From contig DAFD01000104.1 in NCBI GenBank assembly GCA_002497895.1, forward strand, positions 692 through 6,086: DNA of 5,395 nt, read 5' to 3'. The notes under the pieces were generated by a model. That model had not been told where the DNA came from, made no database searches, and saw nothing but the letters and a program-made list of their open reading frames with translations. The first letter of the stretch is position 1. Each line of letters begins with the position of its first letter. The stretch comes from Euryarchaeota archaeon UBA175 (GTDB lineage: Archaea; Thermoplasmatota; Poseidoniia; Poseidoniales; Thalassarchaeaceae). Shown here piece after piece: positions 1 through 5,395 of this stretch. The position numbers were made by a program, and so were the translations under genes.

Positions 1-861
1 CTGCCATTGGTAGCGGTTATCCCAACCATCTGTACCGTGGTCCCACAATGGGATGAGGTTGTACTTCGCGTGATTGTGCGGGTCGATGAACCCGGGGTAA
101 ATCGTTCCGCTTGTAGGAATTGAAGGAATACCGTCAGCCGCTGCTGGCGCACCGTCAGCAGCGCTCCAAACAGCTTCGATCATTCCGTCGACGACGAGGA
201 TGCGGCCATCATCGATAACCGAGTTTTGTGATTCCATAGTCACCACGCGGCCTTCGAGAACGTACTCACCGCGGTGAATGTGATCTTGAGGAGGGTAGCA
301 ATTACCCTGAACTACGTTACCAACACCAACCCAAGCAGCATCATTAGCACCACCAGGGGTCGGCTCGCCATCGCTCAGCTTTACCCAATTTCCACTCGAA
401 TCGTAACCATAGGGGATGTCCCAATCAGAATCCTCACCCTCGTAACTGACCGTATTTATCTCGTTCATATTTCCGTCGAGAATACGGATTGTATCACCAT
501 CCCAGAAATCGAATTCAATCTGGGTCCAAGAACGGAAGAAGGTGATGTATTCGCCTGGGGCTAGAATCGTATCCCACTTGATGCTACAAGCAGGAGAACC
601 ACCATCGGCGATATCATCTAGCCACCAGCCGCCGATGTCGATGGCTGCGTTGGTCGGATTGTACAATTCGACATACTGGTCGTTGTAAGTCCCCATCTGC
701 CCATCGCCATTCCAATCGGTACCATCGTAATTGGCATTATTTGGTGATACAAGAATCTCGTTGATGATAATCGAATCACCACTACCCTGCGCCGACGCCG
801 TCATCATCGGTGTCAGCGCCATCATTAGCATGAGTAAAGTCAGTGTGAGTGCACGACGCAT
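1..861 (-). CDS. Exported lamin-tail domain / amidohydrolase fusion protein, 5' part only
   Basis: An ATG at 861 opens a frame of 287 codons that stays open to the left edge, so the C-terminus is missing. Residues 1-24 form a Sec-type signal peptide (RR, a Leu/Met-rich core, likely cleavage after ASA before Q25), so the protein is probably exported. Residues about 30-173 look like a lamin-tail domain: IIINEILVSP at the start, DQYVELYNPT, then DIGGWWLDD, LAPGEYITFF and the closing PTPGGAN. A loop DWNGDG at 49-54 resembles a calcium-binding DxNxDG loop. From about 200 a second domain begins: YVLEGRVVTM, DDGRILVVDGMIEAVW and YPGFIDPHNH at 255-264. This is the N-terminal strand region and HxH metal site (H262, H264) of the amidohydrolase superfamily, followed by NRYQW at 282-286. 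The hydrolase substrate cannot be read from this part. No Shine-Dalgarno sequence lies at normal spacing. It is divergent from the lipoprotein gene at 1009. The domain calls rest on motif recognition; the superfamily is fairly sure, the exact family is not. Confidence 0.88.
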   Translation of the reverse strand, partial: MRRALTLTLLMLMMALTPMMTASAQGSGDSIIINEILVSPNNANYDGTDWNGDGQMGTYNDQYVELYNPTNAAIDIGGWWLDDIADGGSPACSIKWDTILAPGEYITFFRSWTQIEFDFWDGDTIRILDGNMNEINTVSYEGEDSDWDIPYGYDSSGNWVKLSDGEPTPGGANDAAWVGVGNVVQGNCYPPQDHIHRGEYVLEGRVVTMESQNSVIDDGRILVVDGMIEAVWSAADGAPAAADGIPSIPTSGTIYPGFIDPHNHAKYNLIPLWDHGTDGWDNRYQWQ

Positions 862-920
862 TGCAACGTAACGGCTCGCTTCTCCCCTTGAATCCAACCG
901 TCAATGGTTTACTCCCTCAA

Positions 921-929
921 TCATAAGAA
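921..929 (-). promoter_or_regulatory. Weak candidate TATA box for the minus-strand exported amidohydrolase gene
   Basis: Read on the minus strand this is TTCTTATGA, the most AT-rich TATA-like stretch upstream of the ATG at 861. A start site about 26 bases downstream would fall near 899 and give a leader of roughly 38 bases. A GGGGAG stretch (882-887, minus strand) lies about 20 bases before the ATG, too far for a normal Shine-Dalgarno. The match to an archaeal TATA consensus is poor and the call is tentative. Confidence 0.2.
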
Positions 930-979
930 TTCACAATGATTCCTGCCCAAAATCGAAACATCGTGATGACGAAGCAGCG

Positions 980-986
980 AAATACT
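980..986 (+). promoter_or_regulatory. Candidate TATA box for the Asp-box lipoprotein gene
   Basis: AAATACT, preceded by purine-rich GCG-A bases that could serve as a BRE, is centred about 26 bases before the ATG at 1009. That is the normal archaeal TATA-to-start distance and would make the mRNA leaderless, which fits the absence of any Shine-Dalgarno sequence before 1009 or before the alternative ATG at 1015. The evidence is spacing plus a loose consensus only. Confidence 0.3.
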
Positions 987-989
987 GAC

Positions 990-1006
990 CGAGTGCGAAG
1001 CACTCG
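990..1006. repeat. Perfect 7-bp inverted repeat just before a start codon
   Basis: CGAGTGC, a GAA spacer and GCACTCG form a perfect dyad ending two bases before the ATG at 1009. If transcription starts near the ATG, the dyad lies between the candidate TATA box and the start site, where a bound repressor would block the polymerase. If transcription starts upstream, it would form a short hairpin in the mRNA leader next to the start codon. A 7-bp stem can occur by chance in a window of this size, so its position is the main argument for function. Confidence 0.35.
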
Positions 1007-1008
1007 CG

Positions 1009-2463
1009 ATGAACATGCAGCGCAGTGGCAGAGTGGCCTGTGCCGCCCTGATGGTTCTCACCATGTCATTCGCCGGCTGTTTAGGCGGAGGTTCCTCATC
1101 CGACAGCGGCGAAACAATCCCCGATTGGGACAAAGACATGTCTTACATCGATGACCCCGTTAGTCACTCAGACGCCCGATTCTTCGATGTCGCTGCTCCA
1201 TTTAGTAACCAGACTTGGGGCAATGCCAGTTGGGCGGTCTTCGGTAATGAGGAGGGTGGAAATTGCTGCGAACATTACCTAGCCGCAACGAAGGAAGGAT
1301 GGATCCTCAACTTCGGCGGTGAATACCCAACGTGGTCTGAAGACCGAGGCCACACATGGCAGGAATACCGTCCAAGCATATTCTCGCAGATTGGCTGCAG
1401 GGAACCGAAACCAACGGTGCCCGGGCAGGAGGGGCTTGGAGAGGGAAGCATCGTTCAAGCGACTAATGGTGACCTGATCTCAATGGGCTGGTTCCCATAT
1501 CCAAGCACTAGCGGTGCCGACCAATTCTACGCATTCTTTTACGATGCTGAAGACAAAGAGTGGAGCTGGTGTTTCAACCGTACTCCTGAACCATTCTATG
1601 ATCGCTCTTGGCAGGTTGAAGTGGTCGGTCCAATAAACGGTGGAATTTACGGAAATGGCGATTGGGCGAGCCTCGTAATCTCAAATTTCTGGCACCAAGT
1701 TGCGAACTTCGGCGGACAGATTTCGACTGATGGTTTGAACTACGATTACTTCGATTTCCCCGACCGAGATTCGAATCTCGACTTAATCGAGGTCGACCTT
1801 ACAGCAGAATCTCTCGGCCCGGAGTGGGATTTCACCAAGCCTCACAAGGAGATGCGAGCATTCCCAGTCCCCTCGGGTGGGCTCTACTTCCCCAATTATT
1901 TCCTAGATGGCACGGACGCCTTCGTCGACACCTCTCTCAACTGGTGGGCTGCTACCTCGCTCAACGGCTCCTCACTACCTACTCAATACTGTGCAATCGA
2001 TTCCTCTACTGCCTTGCATTGCTTTGGGGCGCTCGGCAGCGGTACCGGCATCATGCACCATATCTCATGGGATGGTGGAGAGACTTGGGATTTGCAGGAA
2101 TACAATCTGTCTGGAACAGCGAGTGAACTTGAGGAGTGGGAGTGGCATTCCAATGGTGTCCATGACCTCCTTGTCGTCAATATCCGCTATCAGAGTGCAG
2201 ATGGCCCTGATGTGGATATTGCATGGCATGTCCGAGATTATTCTGAGTCTCTAGAGCCGGACATGAAGACCTACCTAGGGCAAGGGGATCTCGATTCAAC
2301 TTCCGGAGCTGGCAATGATATTCGCTTCGATTTCGCCAGCATGGCAATCCTGCCAGATGGTGGGTCATTCATTGCTTACATGGACTCGACTGACCCAGAC
2401 CCTCTGTTTGGGGTGGAGCTGCTGCTGCCAGTCGAGTATGGACCACATATTCTAGAGATGTGA
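1009..2463 (+). CDS. Putative surface lipoprotein with Asp-box (BNR, sialidase-like propeller) motifs
   Basis: This is a complete 484-residue frame from ATG 1009 to TGA 2463. A second ATG at 1015 would remove only two residues and is equally plausible. Residues 1-23 form a signal peptide ending in a lipobox-like SFAGC, so C24 is probably lipid-modified after cleavage. A Gly/Ser-rich linker (26-34) follows, as is usual for surface-anchored lipoproteins. Two Asp-box motifs of the form SxDxGxTW are clear: SEDRGHTW at 110-117 and SWDGGETW at 353-360. A degenerate third copy, STDGLNY, lies at 239-245. Asp boxes mark beta-hairpins in sialidase-like beta-propellers and related secreted proteins. Cysteines at 86, 87, 130, 188, 328 and 338 could form disulfides outside the cell. 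The Arg triad and Glu/Tyr nucleophile of true sialidases could not be assigned, so enzymatic activity is not claimed; a binding propeller is equally possible. The protein is rich in Trp and acidic residues, in line with an exported role. It is divergent from the exported amidohydrolase gene and convergent with ileS, 25 bases away. Confidence 0.85.
   Translation: MNMQRSGRVACAALMVLTMSFAGCLGGGSSSDSGETIPDWDKDMSYIDDPVSHSDARFFDVAAPFSNQTWGNASWAVFGNEEGGNCCEHYLAATKEGWILNFGGEYPTWSEDRGHTWQEYRPSIFSQIGCREPKPTVPGQEGLGEGSIVQATNGDLISMGWFPYPSTSGADQFYAFFYDAEDKEWSWCFNRTPEPFYDRSWQVEVVGPINGGIYGNGDWASLVISNFWHQVANFGGQISTDGLNYDYFDFPDRDSNLDLIEVDLTAESLGPEWDFTKPHKEMRAFPVPSGGLYFPNYFLDGTDAFVDTSLNWWAATSLNGSSLPTQYCAIDSSTALHCFGALGSGTGIMHHISWDGGETWDLQEYNLSGTASELEEWEWHSNGVHDLLVVNIRYQSADGPDVDIAWHVRDYSESLEPDMKTYLGQGDLDSTSGAGNDIRFDFASMAILPDGGSFIAYMDSTDPDPLFGVELLLPVEYGPHILEM
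1765..1780. repeat. 16-bp perfect palindrome inside the lipoprotein gene
   Basis: CGAGATTCGAATCTCG is fully self-complementary. A second palindrome, AGGTCGACCT, follows at 1790-1799. Both lie within codons for the segment RDSNLDLIEVDL, with no break in the reading frame. They may be chance or a binding site within the gene; no function can be assigned. Confidence 0.4.
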
Positions 2464-2488
2464 GTGCCTAGGCTGCACCGCGCCAATC

Positions 2489-5395
2489 TCAGGCTTCGAC
2501 GGTGAAAGTCACGCTTACTCCGTCGACTTGGAAGGAATCTCCAGCGGCAGCCCCATCGTTGAGGCTTGCCGCGCCAGCACGCACCTCTGACTGAACATGG
2601 GCCCAATCCGCGTCTGCTAACTCGAGACCATCAACCCAAACAGCGAGTGTGATGCTCGCTTCGACATCGAGGTCGAGGTCCTTGCGCTTGGCCTGCACTC
2701 TGCGAATTATGTCGCGCGCGAGGCCCTTCGAAAGTAAATCATCGTCGAGACTCATATCGAGAACGAGAGAGACATCACCGACGTTTTCGTCAGAAATCGT
2801 CGAGGCGGCGAAGCCATCTTTCTCGACGCGACGGATCTCAATATCGTCCATTGTAATGTCATATCCTTCGAGGATGCAGATTCCTGCGTCAATCTCCAAC
2901 AATAGGTTGTCAGGATCAGCCTCACCCAGCAAAGCAATCACTGCAGGCAAATCCTGCCGGCACTTCTTGCCCAGTGCCTTACGATTAGGCTCGACAACCA
3001 TACGCTGGAAGCGCTCAAGGTCATCCTCAGTGGTCAGTGACTCGACATTCAGTTCGTCCGCCAGCAAATCATGGAAGCGACCGATATCTGGCTCGCCAAC
3101 AATCCAGCCAGCCCGACAAGGTAGGCGCTGTCGGCGATCAGCATCAACACGAACGCGCCGCCCAGTCTCTGCCAACGCGCGCACTAGCTCCATCTCCTGT
3201 TCAAGCGCCCAATCTTGCGGCGGTAAGTTCGACTCAACAAGACTTGAGCCGACCGGCCAATCGGCTAAATGAACCGAAACGCCGGTCAAATCGCGGTGAA
3301 TTTGGTCTGGCATGAACGGAGCCACTGGCGCCATTAATCGACAAACTGTCAGTAACACCTCATGCAAGGTGTGCTGACACGCTCTTTTGTCCAACGAATC
3401 AGCCTCATCCCAAAGGCGGCGACGGCTGCGGCGCACATACCAATTCGAGAGGTCATTCACAACGAATGCCTCGAGTTCACGCCCAGCCTTGTGGAAATCC
3501 CACTCAACAAAATGGTCGTGATATGAGTTGGCGACCGTGTGTAATCTGGAGAGGATCCAACGGTCGAGCGGACTGCGGTCCGCAACTGCCACAAAGCCGT
3601 CCGCATCATCCGCATCAAAGCCATCGAGTGCGGCGTAGTCAGCGTGGAAACGGTGGACATTCCATAGTGTGAGGAACATCTTGGCGTAGGACTCTCGAAC
3701 TCCGTTAGAATCGAAATTTGTCGGCGACCATGGTGCGCTCTGCGTCATCATGTACCAGCGAATCGAATCCGAACCTTCCTTGTTGAAATGGTCCCAAGGA
3801 TTCACCACATTTCCACGTGACTTCGACATCTTCTTGCCGTCCTTATCGAGGATATGGCCGAGTGAGAGGCAACGACGGTAGCAGATACTGTCGAACACCG
3901 TAGTTGAGACCGCCATTAGCGAGTAGAACCAACCACGTGTTTGGTCGACGGCCTCACAGATGTAATCGACTGGGAATGCTCCGTCGAATTTGTCTTGATT
4001 CTCGAATGGATAATGCCACTGAGCGAAGGAAGCGCATCCTGAATCGAACCAGCAATCCATGACGTAGGGCTCGCGCACCATCTCGCCCGAACAATCGCTA
4101 GTTGGACAATTGAGCTTGACGTCGTCGACGTATGGTCGATGCAGCTCGGGCGGCATCGGCGAGCCAGCTGTCTTCATTTCCTCCATCTCAGCGATGCTGC
4201 CGATGCAGTGCTCTATTCCACAATCAGGGCAGATCCAAACAGGAATCGGTGTGCCCCAATATCGCTCGCGGCTGATTGCCCAATCCTTGATGTTGGACAG
4301 CCACTCTCCCATACGCTTCTCACCAGTCCAATCCGGAGCCCATTCGACCTCCGAATTGTATTGCATGATTTGCTCCTTGACAGCAGTCATTCGCACGAAC
4401 CAACTGTCCATGGCGTAGTACAACAATGGGTGATCCGTGCGCCAGCAATGTGGGTAATCGTGAGTGTAAATATGCTCTCGATACAGCGAATTCTCGTCTG
4501 CAAGTAAATTGATGATGTCTTCGTCGCAGTCTTTCACATATCGGCCATCAAGCTGCCCATGAGTGCCTGCAACGAAGCACCCATCCATTCCTACGGTATG
4601 CTGAGCTGGAAATCCTTCTTTCATACCCAAATTGTAGTCGTCCTCACCATACATCACGGCTGTATGGACGACTCCAGTACCGTCACTTGTCGTGACGAAG
4701 TCGGCGCCTACGATGGTCCAGGCTGCAGGATGCTCGGAGCCATCGATGGCGCCGGGGAAAAGAGGATTGTACGAGCGACCGACGAGGTCAGAGCCAGGGA
4801 ATTCATCGATCACTTCGATATGATGGCGAAGAACTTCTCCCATCAGATCCTTGGCGAGAATTAACTCCTCACCAACTGGTGCGCCGCCGCGACCTTCCCA
4901 AGATTCTGAAGGCGGCGTACTGACCCGAACTCGAACATATGTCACATCGGGTCCAACGGCAAGCCCGACATTACCGGGCAGTGTCCAAGGAGTGGTTGTC
5001 CAAGCGAGCACGGAAGCATCTTCATCTGCGAGCTTGAATTTGATGAAAACGGCAGGCTCAGCGACCTCTTTGTAACCCTGAGCCACTTCATGAGTCGAGT
5101 AACTGGTTCCAGTCTGTGGGCAAAATGGTAGAACTTTGTGACCACGAAATAGCAAACCTTTGTCGAACATTTGCTTGAGTGACCACCAAGCGGATTCGAT
5201 GTAATCGTCGTGCAGTGTGACGTAAGGATCGTCCATATCGACCCAGAATCCCATGCGTTCGGTCATTTCGCGCCATGCTTCTTCGTAGGTCCAGACGCTC
5301 TCCTTGCACTTTTGGTTGAAGGCCTCCATTCCGTATTCTTCGATGGCTTCATTGCTCATCAGGTCCAACTGCTTCTGCACCTCAATCTCTACTGG
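2489..5395 (-). CDS. ileS: Isoleucyl-tRNA synthetase, archaeal/eukaryotic-like type, lacking its N-terminus at the window edge
   Basis: Cytoplasmic class I enzyme that charges tRNA-Ile with isoleucine using ATP and hydrolyses mischarged Val-tRNA-Ile. The frame is open at the right edge: the first visible residues PVEIEV match the family's CHGLPVExEVE segment, so the GTG at 5380 is not the true start. The HIGH motif and about 90 residues lie outside; with 968 visible residues the total of about 1060 fits the family. Counting from the first visible residue, the CP1 editing domain includes TTTPWTLPGN (133-142) and GTGVVHTAVMYGEDDYN (240-255 region, with the Asp of GEDD). A zinc-ribbon-like region follows (C389, C392, then C430, C435), then WFDSG (449-453), DQTRGWF (484-490) and the KMSKS loop (522-526, bases 3832-3818). 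The anticodon-binding domain has DRWILSRL and LSNWYVRRSRRRLW (649-662). The C-terminal domain has LSKGLARDIIRRVQ, typical of archaeal/eukaryotic IleRS. Oddities: an extra stretch in CP1 at about residues 159-175, and CPQTGT where many homologues have CPRCGT. It ends in TGA, convergent with the lipoprotein gene. Confidence 0.97.
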   Translation of the reverse strand, partial: PVEIEVQKQLDLMSNEAIEEYGMEAFNQKCKESVWTYEEAWREMTERMGFWVDMDDPYVTLHDDYIESAWWSLKQMFDKGLLFRGHKVLPFCPQTGTSYSTHEVAQGYKEVAEPAVFIKFKLADEDASVLAWTTTPWTLPGNVGLAVGPDVTYVRVRVSTPPSESWEGRGGAPVGEELILAKDLMGEVLRHHIEVIDEFPGSDLVGRSYNPLFPGAIDGSEHPAAWTIVGADFVTTSDGTGVVHTAVMYGEDDYNLGMKEGFPAQHTVGMDGCFVAGTHGQLDGRYVKDCDEDIINLLADENSLYREHIYTHDYPHCWRTDHPLLYYAMDSWFVRMTAVKEQIMQYNSEVEWAPDWTGEKRMGEWLSNIKDWAISRERYWGTPIPVWICPDCGIEHCIGSIAEMEEMKTAGSPMPPELHRPYVDDVKLNCPTSDCSGEMVREPYVMDCWFDSGCASFAQWHYPFENQDKFDGAFPVDYICEAVDQTRGWFYSLMAVSTTVFDSICYRRCLSLGHILDKDGKKMSKSRGNVVNPWDHFNKEGSDSIRWYMMTQSAPWSPTNFDSNGVRESYAKMFLTLWNVHRFHADYAALDGFDADDADGFVAVADRSPLDRWILSRLHTVANSYHDHFVEWDFHKAGRELEAFVVNDLSNWYVRRSRRRLWDEADSLDKRACQHTLHEVLLTVCRLMAPVAPFMPDQIHRDLTGVSVHLADWPVGSSLVESNLPPQDWALEQEMELVRALAETGRRVRVDADRRQRLPCRAGWIVGEPDIGRFHDLLADELNVESLTTEDDLERFQRMVVEPNRKALGKKCRQDLPAVIALLGEADPDNLLLEIDAGICILEGYDITMDDIEIRRVEKDGFAASTISDENVGDVSLVLDMSLDDDLLSKGLARDIIRRVQAKRKDLDLDVEASITLAVWVDGLELADADWAHVQSEVRAGAASLNDGAAAGDSFQVDGVSVTFTVEA
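4885..4917. repeat. Imperfect inverted repeat inside ileS, coinciding with an extra protein segment
   Basis: On the plus strand, CGCCG-CGA-CCTTC (4885-4897) pairs with GAAGGCGGCG (4908-4917), giving ten base pairs with a three-base bulge and a ten-base loop. The hairpin lies within 4871-4921, which encodes the Ser/Pro/Gly-rich segment STPPSESWEGRGGAPVG of the IleRS editing domain. Family members known to me, such as the E. coli enzyme, pass almost directly from the strand before this segment to a GEEALI-like strand, so the segment looks like an in-frame insertion. A small palindromic element comparable in principle to Rickettsia palindromic elements is one explanation; a naturally variable loop is another. 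Confidence 0.45.

Noticed and set aside
274..564. 96-codon plus-strand open frame
   Set aside because: It lies opposite the lamin-tail domain coding region of the minus-strand gene and shows no domain, signal peptide or ribosome binding site.
936..1154. Small plus-strand frame overlapping the lipoprotein start
   Set aside because: It overlaps the signal peptide coding region in another frame, and its Arg-rich product has no signal or domain.
2464..2488. Possible bidirectional terminator between the convergent genes (GTGC...GCAC and GCCTAGGC palindrome)
   Set aside because: The stem is only four base pairs with a seven-base loop, and there is no T-rich tract on either strand, which archaeal and intrinsic bacterial terminators both need.
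2649..3272. 207-codon plus-strand open frame opposite ileS
   Set aside because: It is antisense to the well-supported IleRS C-terminal half. Its product is dominated by Ser and Arg, with no recognisable domain, as expected of a shadow frame.
4110..4507. Overlapping plus-strand open frames of 102 and 122 codons
   Set aside because: Both are antisense to the conserved central part of IleRS and have no recognisable features.
2489..5380. GTG at 5380 as the true start of ileS
   Set aside because: The five codons before it (PVEIE) continue the conserved CHGLPVExEVE segment, and the HIGH motif would be missing, so the start must lie beyond the window.

Overview
The window most likely comes from a marine archaeon of the Marine Group II / Candidatus Poseidoniales type (Thermoplasmatota). 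This is an inference from three things: an isoleucyl-tRNA synthetase of the archaeal/eukaryotic-like (IleS2) type, secreted proteins of a style common in that group (a lamin-tail domain protein and a Cys-anchored lipoprotein), and start codons without a Shine-Dalgarno sequence. No rRNA or other lineage marker is present, so a bacterium carrying an IleS2-type enzyme cannot be excluded.

Layout: positions 861 down to 1 (minus strand) hold the 5' part of a gene for an exported protein. It has a signal peptide, then a lamin-tail domain, then the beginning of a metal-dependent amidohydrolase domain, and it runs off the left edge. Positions 862-1008 form a short divergent promoter region with a perfect 7-bp inverted repeat directly before the next start codon. 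Positions 1009-2463 (plus strand) encode a complete 484-residue putative lipoprotein with Asp-box (BNR) motifs, suggesting a sialidase-type beta-propeller fold. After a 25-bp gap comes the convergent gene ileS (minus strand, 5395 to 2489), nearly complete but missing about its first 90 codons, including the HIGH motif, beyond the right edge.

The two exported proteins are transcribed divergently from a shared 147-bp region. They may act together at the cell surface, but nothing in the sequence proves a joint pathway. ileS is a housekeeping gene with no evident functional link to them. No tRNA, rRNA, CRISPR array, transposase or prophage gene was seen. The most unusual local feature is an extra Pro/Gly-rich stretch in the IleRS editing domain whose DNA contains an imperfect hairpin, as expected of a small palindromic element inserted in frame. 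No whole undescribed system is evident.
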